Positions 10,201 to 20,535 of a DNA stretch of 64,000 nt are shown here, one piece after another; positions within the stretch are counted from its first letter, which is position 1, and every line of letters begins with the position of its first letter. The DNA is from CAVRUD01 sp963849635 (GTDB lineage: Bacteria > Chloroflexota > Chloroflexia > Thermomicrobiales > UBA6265), in contig CAWKIA010000027.1 of assembly GCA_963849635.1 (NCBI GenBank), forward strand, positions 1 through 64,000. The letters run 5' to 3'. The position numbers were made by a program, and so were the translations under genes. A model generated the notes under the pieces. The model did not search any database and had not been told where the DNA came from. It saw nothing but the letters and a program-made list of their open reading frames with translations.

Positions 10201-10420
10201 TCAGTCGACCATGAACTCGCGCTCCGATTGGATCTTCGCTGGGTCGATTTCGACGCCCATGCCGGGGTCCGGTCGGGACCGTGACGATGCCGTTCACTGG
10301 GAGGACTGGGGTCTTGTAGAAGAACTGCAGGATCTCGTTTCACTTGACCAGGAACTCGACGTACGGCACCTCGGGCGGAGACAGCGCCGCGCAAACGGGG
10401 AGCACGTCGGCGAAGAGCGG
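10201..10420 (-). pseudogene. C-terminal fragment of MR/MLE-superfamily dehydratase
   Basis: The minus strand ends in the peptide SEREFMVD plus stop, matching SEREFTVD at the end of the intact gene at 13942. About 200 bases upstream also match (the segments for VVTVPTGPGMG, FYKNPVLPVNG and PPEVPYVEFLVKWN) but with several frame changes. Only about the last 70 codons remain and there is no start. It is a truncated duplicate lying 3.7 kb from the intact gene. Confidence 0.75.
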
Positions 10421-10509
10421 CGCGGCGACGAGCGATGCCAAGACGCTACACTACGGGCGTCGACACACGCACGTCCACCGATCTGCTCCGATTCCGGGAG
10501 CGTTCCGCC

Positions 10510-12925
10510 GTGGCCGCAACAAACGCGCCGGCCGCGCCGGCCAACCCGCCAGCGATCAGGGGAACCCTGCCGCTACCGCTCACGCCGCTGATTGGGCGGG
10601 AAGCGCTGCTCCGTCGAGTGCGGGAGACGTTCGACTTCGACGGTCACCCAGGGGGGGCCCGGCTGGTGACGCTGACCGGCCCGGGCGGCGTCGGCAAGAC
10701 CAGCCTGGCGCTTCAGGCCGCGTTTGATCTCGCGCGCGACCGGGGACTCGCACCGGTTTTCGTCGACCTGGCGCCGGTTACCGACCCGGACCTCGTCCTG
10801 GCTGCCATCGCCCTCGCCCTCGGCGTGCAGGAGGGCGGCGCTCGCTCGCTCCTGGACGTGATCAAGGCCTCACTCCTGGCGTCCCCGACGCTGCTGGTGC
10901 TGGACAACTGCGAGCAGGTGCTGGCCGCGGCGCCGGTCGTCGCCGACCTGCTGCGGTCTTGCTCCGACCTGGCGGTCCTGGCGACCAGCCGCGCCCCCCT
11001 GCGCCTCTCCGGCGAGATCGAGATCCCGACGCCGCCCCTGGACCTCCCTCCACCCGACCAGCCGCTCGGGTCATCGGACCTGATCGGCTTCGGCGCCGTC
11101 CGGCTCTTCGTGGAGCGGGCGCGGGCGATCGGCGCCGACCTGCCGCTGACCGCCGAGACTGCCCCGGCCATCGCCGCCATCTGCCGCCGGCTGGACGGGT
11201 TGCCGCTCGCCCTGGAGCTGGCCGCGACCCGGACCAAGGCGCTCTCGCCGCCCGCGCTCCTCGCCCGCCTCGATCCCGCCCTTCCCCTCCTGACCGGCGG
11301 CCCCCGCGACCACCCCGCCCGCCTCCGCTCCATGGCCGACGCCATCGCCTGGAGCTACGACCTGCTCACTCCGGAGGAGCAGAGGTCTTTCGTTGTCTGT
11401 CGGTCTTTGTCGGCGGGTTCACGCTCGTCGCCGCCGAGGAAGTCAGTGGTGAGACGCGAGACGTGAGACGGGAGAACGAAGAGCTGCTCGTCTTCCGACT
11501 CACGACGCCCGTCTCACGTCTCCGTCCTCGACGTCATCGGCGCCCTGATCGACCACAGCTTGATTCGGCGCGACTCGGCCGGCGATGCGGAGCCGCGCTT
11601 CACCATGCTGGAGACGATCCGCGAGTTCGGGCTCGGGCGGCTCGTCGCCGATGGCGAAGCGGAGCGGGTGCGGGCGGCGCACGCGAGCCATTTCCTGACC
11701 GTGGCCGAAACGACCGCGCCGCTCCTGACCGGGCCGGAGCAGGGGCGCTGGCTGGACCGGCTCGAAGCCGATCACGGCAACCTGCGTGCCGCCTTGACCA
11801 CCTTCGCGGAGCGGGGGGAGGCCGAGGCAGCGCTGCGGCTGGCCGGGGCGCTGGTCTGGTTCTGGTGGATGCGCGGCCACCTCAGCGAGGGTAGCGCCTG
11901 GTACGAGCGGCTGCTGGCCGCGGCCCGGGACCTGTCGGTGGAACCCGCCATCCGCGCCCGAGCGCTGAACGGCGCGGCGATACTGGCTCATGCGCAACGC
12001 GCCCTCGATCGGTCCGCCGCGCTTGCGGAGGAGGCGCTGGGCTGGGCGCGGGCCGCCGGGGGCGCTCGCGAGATCGCCGACGCGCTGAACTTCCTCGGCA
12101 GGGTCGCCATCGATCGGGGCGATCTCGACCGCGCCGCCGGCTGGTTCGAGGCGGCGATCCCCCACTACCAGGCGGCCAACCATCCTCAGGGCCTGGCCGG
12201 CTGCCGCAACAACCTGGCGGTGGTCTGGCGCGAGCGCGGCGAGCTTGACCGGGCGGCCCCCCTCTTTGAGGAGGCCCTGGCCGGCTTCCGGGCGACCGGC
12301 GAGGGGCGGGGCGTTGGCGTCGCCGCGACCAATCTGGGGTACCTGGCTACCCAACGCGGCGACCTGACGACTGCCGCCGCTTACCACCGGGAGGGGCTCG
12401 CCGTCTGCCGGCAGCTCGGCGACCGGATGGGCCTGGAGGTCGCTCTACGAGAACATCGCTCACCTCGCTCAGGCCGCTGGGCAGCCGGCCGAAGCGATCC
12501 TCCTGCTGGCGGCGGCAGACGCGCTGCGTGCCGCGATCGGGGCGGCCACCGGGCCGGACGACCTGGTCGACGTCGAGCGCACGCTGGCGGCAGCCCGCGC
12601 CGCGCTCGACCCGTCAACCGCCGCCGCCGCCTGGGAGAGCGGCAGCGCGCTCTCCCTGGACCAGGCGCTGGCGGACGCCTGGCGCGTCATCGCCCCGCCG
12701 ACGCCCGCCGCGCCAGACGCGGCGGCGTCCGCGTTCGACCTGACCCGGCGCGAGCTGGAGGTGCTGCGTCTTATCGTCGCTGGCCGGACCGACCGCGAGA
12801 TCGGCGAGGCACTCTTTATCAGCCCCAGCACCGCCACCCGCCACGGCGCCAACCTCTACCGCAAGCTCGGTGTCCACTCCCGCGCCGAGGCAACCGACCT
12901 CGCCCGTCGCCACGGGCTCATCTGA
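10510..12925 (+). pseudogene. LuxR-family ATPase/TPR regulator, frameshifted
   Basis: A regulator of the same family as 4638-7139. The GTG start at 10510 is preceded by GGGAG and followed by PLTPLIGRE. The P-loop (GPGGVGKTSLA), LLVLDNCEQ and RLDGLPLALELAA are in the first frame. The frame changes near 11388, then again across the hairpin insertion at 11448-11523, and once more near 12445. The final frame gives a LuxR helix-turn-helix (LTRRELEVLRLIVAGRT, then SPSTATRHGANLYRKLG) and stops at 12925. Sequence between the frame changes is well conserved, including TPR repeats, so the damage is recent or technical. Confidence 0.8.
11448..11523. repeat. Hairpin-forming GAGACGT insertion in regulator gene
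   Basis: The left arm GTGAGACGCGAGACGTGAG pairs imperfectly with CGTCTCACGTCTCC at the right end. It lies between the GGFTLVAAEE motif and VLDVIGALIDHSL, the same protein position as the insertion at 121-190. Unlike the copy at 5241-5364 it is not frame-neutral here. Confidence 0.65.
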
Positions 12926-12962
12926 CCGCTCCGCCGGCGCCCGCCGTCCTCTCCGTACGCGC

Positions 12963-12978
12963 CTACACACCTGTGTAG
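12963..12978. promoter_or_regulatory. Short inverted repeat upstream of exported protein gene
   Basis: CTACACA and TGTGTAG are separated by two bases. The repeat lies between the end of a LuxR-type regulator and the ribosome-binding site of the gene at 13135. It could be an operator; no promoter boxes are obvious. Confidence 0.25.
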
Positions 12979-13134
12979 ACCGACGCGCTCGCAAAACTAC
13001 AAAGGTCCCTACGGGATCCTCGGGATGCTCGAGCGCTCCGCATCCCGGCATTCTGTCGCCGTGCCTCGGAAACGACCGAGCACGACGACGGGCCGGTCAT
13101 GGCCGAGCCACGAACACCAGGAAGGAAGAGAACT

Positions 13135-13794
13135 GTGATCACGAACTTCATGGCGCCGGCGGCCGGCGGCGCGCTCGCTCGCCGCCCTCGCCGCGGCCCT
13201 CACCCTCGCCATCGTGCTGGCCCATTCCGCGGGCGCCGAGCGTAACTCCGTACTGGAGGCCCGGGCCGACGCGGCGGTTGCCCATTGCTTGAAACTCGGC
13301 GGCATCGTCTCCGGCGTTGACTACGACCTCGACGCGGATTTCAATATCATCAGCGTCACGGTGAGGTGCTGGACCCCGCCGAGGGCTTTTGGACCTGCGT
13401 TTTCGATGTCCACCCCACCGGGCCCAACGATGGGGTCCATTGCTACAGCTATTTCCCCAACCCCTACCCCGATGACCCCTACTATCCCGGCGGCGGCGGC
13501 ACGAACGCGCCGCCCCCGGTGGACGACCCCCGAACCGAAGGCGACATCGTCATCATCGGGACCGGGACCTACGCCCAGGACGGCGGCCAGCCGACGACCG
13601 GCTGGTACGACGGGTCCATCGACTACGCGGACGACAGCCAGCCAACGACCGCAACCTCCGCGCCCGTCGACACGATCGAGGACGAGGGGCCAACGACGGT
13701 CGAGCCGGTCGAGCCCGAGGTCGTCACCGAGGACGAGGAGATCACGTCCTTCGAGTACCGGCGAAACCGCGGCGGCGACGAAGAGATGCCGTAA
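13135..13794 (+). pseudogene. Exported acidic low-complexity protein, frameshifted
   Basis: A good ribosome-binding site (GGAAGGA) precedes a GTG at 13135. After a GC-rich stretch the coding frame shifts to one that gives an Arg-rich n-region and a hydrophobic core (SLAALAAALTLAIVLAHSAGA). It shifts back near 13355 to the frame ending at 13794. The mature part is rich in Gly, Pro, Asp, Glu and Thr (YYPGGGG, then TTVEPVEPEVVTED) with one Cys in the FWTCVFDVH segment. No family is recognised. It faces the dehydratase gene across a strong hairpin. Confidence 0.5.
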
Positions 13795-13838
13795 CCCCGC
13801 TCACCCCTATCCAACCACTCCTCACCGATTCGATCGAC

Positions 13839-13879
13839 GCCCGATCGGAACGCCGGGCCACCCGGCGTTCCGATCGGGC
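13839..13879. terminator. 19-bp perfect stem-loop between convergent genes
   Basis: Arms at 13839-13857 and 13861-13879 are perfectly complementary with a three-base CCA loop. It lies between the stop of the exported protein gene (+) and the stop of the dehydratase gene (-). There is no long T-run, so termination efficiency is uncertain. Confidence 0.65.
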
Positions 13880-13941
13880 TGCCCGAGATCGCCCACCGAA
13901 ATGAAAAGGTGGGTCGCCGCACATCGACCGGCGGCGTCAGA

Positions 13942-15147
13942 TCAATCGACCGTGAACTCCCGCTCGGAAACGATTTTGGCCGGATCGACTTCGACGCCCA
14001 TGCCGGGACCGGTCGGGACGGTGACGACGCCGTTCACGGGGAGGACCGGGTTCTTGTAGAAGTGCTGCAGGAACTGGTTCCACTTGACCAGGAACTCGAC
14101 GTAGGGCACCTCGGGCGGCGAGAGGGCCGCGCTCAGCTGGACGTTGGCCGGGACGGAATGGCCGTGGGGCACGATCGGGATGTCGTAGGCGGAGCAGAGG
14201 ATGCAGATCTTCTGCATCTCGCTGATGCCGCCGGCCCAGTAGGTGTCGGCCTGCATCAGGTCGACGGCGCGGGCGTCGAGCAGTTCCTTGATTCCGTAGC
14301 GGGTGTACTCGTGCTCGCCGCCGCTGATCTGGACAGGGGAGGCGGCTCGGATCTCGGCGTACTGCTGGATCTTGTCGGGCAGGACCGGCTCCTCGAGCCA
14401 GCGAGGGTCGTACGGCTTCAGGCGGTGGGCCATGTCCAGTGTGTAGGGCACGTTCCAGGACATCCAGGCGTCGATCATGATGTCGTGCTCCGGCCCGACG
14501 GCCGAGCGCAAGATCTCCATCAGCTCGACGTTCTTGCGCACACCCTCGCGCCCATCGGACGGGCCCCAGCGCGGGAACCATTTCTGGGCGGTGTATCCCT
14601 GGGCGGCGAAGGCTTTGGCGCGCTGCTCGACTTTTTCGGGCTCCAACGAGTGGCCGAGCATGCTGGCGTAGGCAGGCAGGGTCTCGCGGGTGGGGCCGCC
14701 GAGGAGGCGGTGGACCGGCTGATTGACGTATTTGCCGCGCAGGTCCCAGAGGGCGGCGTCGATGGCGCTGATCGCGAACATCGGGGTGCCTTTGCGGTTG
14801 TGGACCCCGAGCCGATACATGATGTCCCACAGCCGCTCGGTGGCCAGCGGGTCCTGGCCGATCAGGAGCTTGCGGTAGCCGATGTGGAGCAGGGTGGCGA
14901 CATCGTGGCTGACCGGCCCGCCCAGGCCGGTGACACCCTCGTCGGTCTCGATCTCGATGAAGGTGAGGACGATCGTCGACTCGGTCTCGCCGGCCACGAT
15001 CGGCTGCCACTCGGTCGAGGGCGGCCGCTGATCGTGGAACTCGGGATAGACGTCGACCGGACGAATGAGCCGCTCCTCCCAGAACGGTCCATCTGGATGG
15101 GAGACGATCCCGGTCAGCTCCCGTAACCGCACATTGATGATCTTCAC
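13942..15147 (-). CDS. Mandelate racemase/muconate lactonizing superfamily enzyme, sugar-acid dehydratase-like
   Basis: A 401-residue enolase-superfamily enzyme. The GTG at 15147 is chosen because GGGAGGAG precedes it and the protein then starts VKIINVRLRELTG, as usual for the family. The lid domain is followed by the barrel with KWFPRWGPSDG. The metal ligands are Asp in IMIDAWMSWN, Glu in RWLEEPVL and Glu in ISGGEHEYTR, and a catalytic His lies in IVPHGHS. The GGEHEYTR and VPHGHS signatures resemble the rhamnonate/sugar-acid dehydratase subgroup, so dehydration of an aldonic acid is the best guess. Substrate assignment is inference. It is 111 bases upstream of the cupin gene stop, on the same strand. 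Confidence 0.87.
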   Translation of the reverse strand: MKIINVRLRELTGIVSHPDGPFWEERLIRPVDVYPEFHDQRPPSTEWQPIVAGETESTIVLTFIEIETDEGVTGLGGPVSHDVATLLHIGYRKLLIGQDPLATERLWDIMYRLGVHNRKGTPMFAISAIDAALWDLRGKYVNQPVHRLLGGPTRETLPAYASMLGHSLEPEKVEQRAKAFAAQGYTAQKWFPRWGPSDGREGVRKNVELMEILRSAVGPEHDIMIDAWMSWNVPYTLDMAHRLKPYDPRWLEEPVLPDKIQQYAEIRAASPVQISGGEHEYTRYGIKELLDARAVDLMQADTYWAGGISEMQKICILCSAYDIPIVPHGHSVPANVQLSAALSPPEVPYVEFLVKWNQFLQHFYKNPVLPVNGVVTVPTGPGMGVEVDPAKIVSEREFTVD

Positions 15148-15258
15148 GCCCGCTCCTCCCGCGTTCCGCGCCCGCGTGGCCGTTCGGTTCTCCGCAAGGT
15201 GGCGGAGCATACCGAACGGCCCCGGCGCGGTCAACGGGAGGCGCAGACGTTGCGAACG

Positions 15259-15843
15259 TTAGGAGGTCGGCGTTCCGCCCATATCCATCCCGTCCATGTT
15301 CATCAGGGTTGTGAATGGTTCGCCGATCTGGGCCAGGTTCGCGCTCACCAGGACCACGTCTTCCTCGCCCGCGTTGCGGAATTCGTCCTGGGGGTCCTCG
15401 ATATAGATCCAGTCGCCCGCGGTGAGGATCACCTCGGTGCCGACCGGCATCTCCTCGGCCGGGGTGGGGGTGCCGCCGACGGCCGCTCGCGTCAACTGCG
15501 CCACGCCGCCCAGGACCGTGTACCCCCAGGTGCCGGCCTCGACGAAGATCACCAGGGCGCCGGGGTGGCTGTGCGCCGGCAGATGCCCGCCCGGCGCGAT
15601 CGTGAGGCGGCGCAGCGTCAGCGCCAGCCCGGGCGCCGCCGTCGGCAGCCCAGTACCCAGCACCTGCACCGTAACACCGACGGGCCCCGTCGGGGCTGGC
15701 GTGGTGTCCTGGGCCGCCGCCGGTGCCCACCGAGTAGCAAAGAATGCGGCGAGACCCAGGCCGCCGACCCCGCGGAGGACTGTCCGACGCGAGGGGTCGC
15801 CATTCGAACCGGTCGCTGCGTCGTGATTCCGATACCCGTCCAT
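15259..15843 (-). CDS. Tat-exported cupin-domain protein
   Basis: A 194-residue protein starting at the ATG at 15843 after GGGAGA. The N-terminus has a twin-arginine signal (SRRTVLRGVGGLGLAAFF) and a probable cleavage site after AAAQ. A single cupin domain follows, with the first motif as HLPAHSHPGALVIFVEAGTWGYTV (two His and a Glu as likely metal ligands) and the second as AGDWIYIEDPQDEFRNAGEE. The C-terminus is Met/Gly-rich (MNMDGMDMGG). A periplasmic or cell-surface location is expected. The enzyme activity, if any, is unknown. The 148-bp repeated element starts 87 bases upstream. Confidence 0.85.
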   Translation of the reverse strand: MDGYRNHDAATGSNGDPSRRTVLRGVGGLGLAAFFATRWAPAAAQDTTPAPTGPVGVTVQVLGTGLPTAAPGLALTLRRLTIAPGGHLPAHSHPGALVIFVEAGTWGYTVLGGVAQLTRAAVGGTPTPAEEMPVGTEVILTAGDWIYIEDPQDEFRNAGEEDVVLVSANLAQIGEPFTTLMNMDGMDMGGTPTS

Positions 15844-15930
15844 GCGTTGCTCTCCCTGTGCGATGGGCGAACGAGCCGCCCACACCTGATCCGGCCGAGA
15901 CTGCCAAAACCCGAACGCCCACAAGCCGAT

Positions 15931-16078
15931 GACGATCGGGACTTCCCCAGCATCCACCGCCGTGGCCCCGGTGACATCGGCGGAACCGCGCATTTAGGGC
16001 GGGCGAAGGGTGGGGCGATGTGCGTACTTCCGCTTGTGCGGAGGCAGAGTGGGGATCGGGCGAGCCGCGGCTGCAATC
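15931..16078. repeat. 148-bp element, copy A
   Basis: It aligns base for base in length with 22609-22756, with about four fifths of positions identical by eye. Shared blocks include CATCCACCGCCG, CATCGGCGGAACCGCGCATTT and GTGCGTACTTCCGC. It contains short inverted CCGCCG/CGGCGG pairs. It is the outer boundary of the duplicated regulator cassette. Confidence 0.75.
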
Positions 16079-16079
16079 A

Positions 16080-17370
16080 TGTCGGTGATTCCTCTGGTGA
16101 GGATCGTGGCAAGGAGCAAGGACCGCGGGTGCGGTGCCGAGGTTGCGGACGGAGATGGCGCTGCTGGGCTGAACGAGCACGTCGTCCCCGGCGGCAGAGG
16201 CCGCTGCCGATCACCACCGTGGTTGGCCCGCTCCCGCCGCGGCGCAGCCACGCGGTGCCGCCGGCAACGTGGATGTCGAAGGTGCCCGCCTCGACGGCGA
16301 CCACCGTCAGACCGGTCTGCCTCCGCCAGCAGCAACGTCCCTCCCGGCGCCAGGGTGGCGCTGCCGAGTGCGACAGTCGATGACCGCTAGCTTCGGCGGT
16401 GGACTCGAAGATGGCAGGATTCGAGCCCGGCGCAGCAGACCGAAGTCCTGCCACGACATCTCGTCACTTGGACGATCGGCGGAGCGGCTGGTCTACGACC
16501 ACGGCCTCAACCGTGACGCTGGCGGTGTTGATGATCTCGAGGCCCGTCGCCATAGGGAGGGCGAGGAGGTCACCCGGCCCAAGGATCCCCTGTTTGCCGG
16601 GCGCAATCTGCTCTGGCGGGCCGGCCGATAGCGGAGCCTGCCGCCGCCGACAGCAGTCCCGGTCCGGCGGAATTCGGGTCGATGGAAACGGTGAGGGACC
16701 CGGCCTCCAGGTAGATGAGCCGCACGCTCGGCGATGTTCAGGGGCGCTGGCGGTGAGCACTGACCGGGACCGTGAGTCGTTCCAAGGCGACGAATTTCTC
16801 AGGCGCGAACCAGGTGGCAACCGTCGCGTGCTGCAACGGCTCAAGCAGGGTGGCCGGGGTCGGCGCTGCCCCAGTGCTCGACGATACGACCGTCAACGAC
16901 CCAGAACTGGTCGAGCGGTCCCCAGGGCGCTCTGTCTTCGCCAACCGGGAGGCCGAGGAAGACGCCCCGTTCGCTCCCCTCGACCTGGACCCGTGTCGAC
17001 GCAATATCGCCGGATGCGAGCACCTCCTCGACGACGAGTGTCATGTCAGGATTGGTTGCGTGGAGCCCGAGAATTCGGCGGATAAGGCTGCTGCCTTGAT
17101 GGTAGGAAGTCCAGGCGGCGGGTGGTGTTCGACCATCTCATCCGCTAGGAGCGCGTCCAGAGACGCTGGTCTCTCCGGTTTGCAAGGCGTGGTTGGCCGC
17201 ATCGTAGAAAGCCCAAACGACGGCGCTGCTGCGATCGACCGCTCGGCGTTTCGGGGAGGGGAGCGGTCAACACGGCCGCGATGCCGCTGAGGACAGCGCC
17301 GGTGGCCACGGCGAGGATGATTGATGAGGAGCCAGATAGAAGCTGTGCTGACTCATCGGACCAATCCCCC
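16080..17370 (-). pseudogene. SnoaL-like plus cupin exported protein, decayed
   Basis: Several minus-strand frames in order match the intact protein at 62229-63479. A hydrophobic N-terminus (SIILAVATGAVLSGIAAV) is followed by the SnoaL-like part (VWAFYDAANHAL, then GLHATNPDMTLVVEEVLASG). Next comes VFLGLPVGEDRAPWGPLDQF, which equals FLGLPLDGNLVPWGAVDVF in the intact copy. Cupin segments follow (VALERLTVPVSAH, GPGDLLALPMATGLEIIN, TVVAVEAGTFDIHVAGG). Frame is lost at least five times. It fills the gap that in cassette copy B is only about 34 bases long. Confidence 0.7.
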
Positions 17371-17380
17371 GGACGAAGGA

Positions 17381-17790
17381 GGCATCGCGTGACGACATCT
17401 CAGTGCCTCGACAGTGGACCGAGTGGCTCGGCGCGACGATCGGTGAGCGGGCTTACGCGATTCGCGCGCTCCCGTCCACGAGTTGGCCATCAGGGGCTAC
17501 TGGATTCACGGAAAAGGCTTCACCAAGCCGCCGCTTCCAGGTCAGGCGCCGGATATCGATGATGTCTAAGGGAATGCGCTTGGTGGTCATTGCCGGTCTC
17601 CCCGCGCCGCTTGTGCCGCGTTCCTTGTGTGCGGTGCCGGACCATTCGTTGGGCACACGCCTATCCTGCCCACAGAGAGACGGGTGCGAATCGGCGGATC
17701 CGCGTAGTCCAGGGGCGTATTTGGCGAGGGGTGCAGGGAACGGCGCCTATGCGTATTCGCCTAGGCCGCACCTGTTGGGGACGACGGGGA
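17381..17790. other. Non-coding tail between regulator and decayed cupin gene
   Basis: No convincing gene is visible. The part from 17526 onward is conserved in cassette copy B (22790-23061) and includes a GGGCACACGCCTATCC motif at about 17654, which recurs at the right end of the window. Confidence 0.5.
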
Positions 17791-17793
17791 TCA
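17526..17793. repeat. Regulator 3' tail, copy A of duplicated cassette
   Basis: About 270 bases immediately downstream of the regulator at 17791 match 22790-23064. Shared blocks include GCGCCGGAT-TCGATGA-GTCTAAGG, GGTCTCC-CGCGCCGC, GGGCACACGCC and GAATCGGCGGA-CCGCGT. Conservation outside the coding region shows that the two cassettes were duplicated as a block. Confidence 0.7.
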
Positions 17794-20353
17794 GGCGAGG
17801 CCGTGCTGGTGGGCGAAGGCGGCAGCCTCGGTGCGGTTGGCGAGGCCGAGTTTGGCGAGGACGTGGGTGACGTGGATCTGGGCGGTGCGCGGGCTAATGA
17901 AGAGCGCCTCGCCGATTTGAGGGTTGGAGCGGCCGGCAGCGATCAGGCGGAGGACATCCAACTCGCGCTGGGTCAATCCGTAGCTCTCGGCGGGACTAGT
18001 CGTTTTGTGCTTGGGTGCCGCCGAGATAACATCCGCCACACGAATCGCCTCGTCCCGTGCCGCATCAGGCGACAGGCGCCGGCCCTCGCCCCAGGCCGAC
18101 GCGAAGGCTACCTCGCCCAACTCCGCTCGGAGGTCCGTCACCATTCGCTTGAATTCCGAAACCTTTCTCGGCGCAAGGGGTTCGCCAAGCCGCTCCCGAT
18201 GGCCGTCCGCCGCTCCCAACAGGCGCGCGGACCATTCCGGCTCCCTGCATGCACGGGCGATCGTACCCACTCCATCGAGACAGTTGGCAAGATAGAGACA
18301 GCCCAGAACTGGCCCAGTAACTCCCGCCAGAGTGCCGCGGCCCGGGCGTATTCCCGCCGCAGGGCGACTTCCGCCAAGTTGGTCTGGACAAAGGCCGCGC
18401 CGAAGCGGTAACCGCCCCGACGGAAGACCGCCAGCGCGTCCTCCATCCCGCGCTGGGCGACCTCGGTCTCCCCCATCAGGAACGCCTGCATTCCGACGTT
18501 TCGCAACGACCAGGCGGTCCAGGCAGGGTCGCCGAGCGTCCGGCCCAATGCTCAGGGCCTCCCCGTGGTAGATCCGCGCCCGCGCGAACCGGCCCTGGCT
18601 TTCCGCCACATAGCCAAGTAGCGTGAGCGCGAACGACGCCGTGGTGTCGCCGTGATCGCGGGCCAGCGCTAGGCCCTCCTCGCCCAACTCCTGCGCCCGG
18701 TCGCGGTCGCCCTGACCCGCGCGACCCAAGCGCCACCCGCACGACCGCGGTTCGAAGTGGGGCAGGCGCGGATTCGCAGGTCACGACGCGCGCGCTCGAG
18801 CCAGATCCTCCCCTCCACAAACCGACCACTCGTCCCAGTAGTGCTGCAGTGCCGTCGCAATCCGGAGAAACGGCGTCGGCCCGCCGGGCTCGGAGGACCA
18901 TTTCAGCGCTGCCCGCAGGTTATCCCGTCGGCATCGAGTCGGCTCACGGCCCCGGCCGTGTCCGAGTGCGACCAGAGGAAGGGACCGGTCGCCTCGGCGC
19001 GATCGGCGAAGTGGTCCGCGTGCCGCGCACGCACTACCTCGGCCTCGCCGCCCGCCTCCAGGCGGTCGAACGCGTACTCACGCACCATCTCCAGCATCTG
19101 GTAGCGGGGTTCCTGATCGGGCTCGACATCCTGGCGGATCAAGCTCTGGTCGACCAGCGAGCCGATAAGGTCCAGTATCGGGGCTTCGCGCTCCGCCACG
19201 GCTTCCGCCGCATCCAGCGTGAAGCCGCCGACGAAGACGCCCAGCCGGCGGAAGAGCGCCTGCTCCTCCGGCGCCAGCAGGTCGTAGCTCCAGGCGATGG
19301 TGTCCCGCATCGTCTGCTGGCGCGCGGGCAGGTCACGTCCGCCGCCGGTGAGCAGCGGGAGCCGCTGCTCCAGCCGGCGAGGAGCCGGCGCGGCGGCAGC
19401 ACCTTGATGCGCGCGGCCGCCAGCTCGATCGCCAGCGGCAGGCCGTCCAGCCGGCGGCAGATCTCGGCGACGGCGCCGGCATTGGCGGCGGTCAGGGCAA
19501 AGTCCGTGCTGCACCGCCTGCGCCCGCTCCACGAAGAGCCGCACGGCCTCCGACCCGTGCAATCGTCTTCGGATCGTGCTCGACATCGCTCAGGCAGCAC
19601 AGCGGCGGCACGGGGTGCTCGTGCTCCCCCGACACCCGCAGCCGCACGCGGCTGGTGACCAGCACGGTCAGACCCGGGCAGGCGCCGAGCAGGTCGGCGA
19701 CGGGCGCAGCTCCACGACCTGTTCGACGTTGTCGAGGAGCAGGAGCAGGCGCTGCTCGCGCAGGCGCGCCGCGCCAGCCGGTGACGAGCGGTGGGTCGGC
19801 CTTCCCGGACCCCGAACGCCTGGGCAATCGCGGGGGCGACCAGGCCGGGGTCGGTCACGGCGGCGAGGGCACGAACCAGACGCCATCGGGGAAGGCCCCC
19901 GGTGACCGCGCGGCGGGCCGCGCGAGCGGGTCTTGCCCACGCCGCCGGGGCCGGTCAGCGTCAGCAGCCGCACCTCGGGGCGCATCAGGAGCGTGAGCAC
20001 GGCGACGACTCGGCTTCGCGGCCGATCAGGGATGTCAAGGGTCGCGGGAACGCCGAGACGGGTTCTTCCGCCTGTTTCGGCAGCGGAATCAGCCGCGGCG
20101 GGTCATGGTGCGGCCGCAACAAAGCCGGCGCCGCTCGTCCTTGCCACGCGCGATACCGCGAGAGGTCGTCCGGCGCGATCCGGTAGACGCCGGCATGCTT
20201 GGTGGCCGGCAGATCGCCGCGGGCAATGGCGCGGCGGATCGTCCGCTCGCTCACGCCCAAAGAAACTGCCGCTTCGCGGGCGGTCAGAGGCCACGTGTCC
20301 GGTCCACCGGACACCGTGCTGTCCGCCGTCCTGTCCGCCACTCGTTCTTTCAT
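17791..20353 (-). pseudogene. Excisionase-HTH/ATPase/TPR/LuxR regulator, cassette copy A, frameshifted
   Basis: The ATG at 20353 starts a protein with an N-terminal MerR/excisionase-type helix-turn-helix (PLTAREAAVSLGVSERTIRR, then GVYRIAPDDLSRYR). PRPLTSLIGREAE, the P-loop GPGGVGKT, RLDGLPLAIELAAARIK, RDTIAWSYDLLAPEEQ and TPR-like helices follow. The protein ends with a LuxR domain (LTQRELDVLRLIAAGRS, then SPRTAQIHVTHVLAKLG), stopping at 17791. At least eight frame changes separate these blocks, the first just after LIGRE and the next just after the P-loop, so it is non-functional as read. A DNA-binding domain at each end is unusual for the family and is shared only with copy B. Confidence 0.8.
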
Positions 20354-20535
20354 GATCGTGGCAGCATCCCAGACAGCGGCGGCTCGTGCAAGGTTGACCA
20401 GTGTCCCGCAGGGCTGTGTCAAAGGTGCTATCCCGCTCGCGCGTGTAGGCGCCACGACGGGCCGGAGGATGAGTCCGGCCCGTCGTGGCGAGGAGCGCAG
20501 CGGTCGTGCGAGAGAGATCGGCGTGGCGGACGTTC

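Noticed and set aside
13937..16180. A 747-codon open frame on the minus strand across the dehydratase and cupin genes
   Set aside because: It is a shadow of the real minus-strand genes in another frame; it is Arg/Pro/Gly-rich without any domain.
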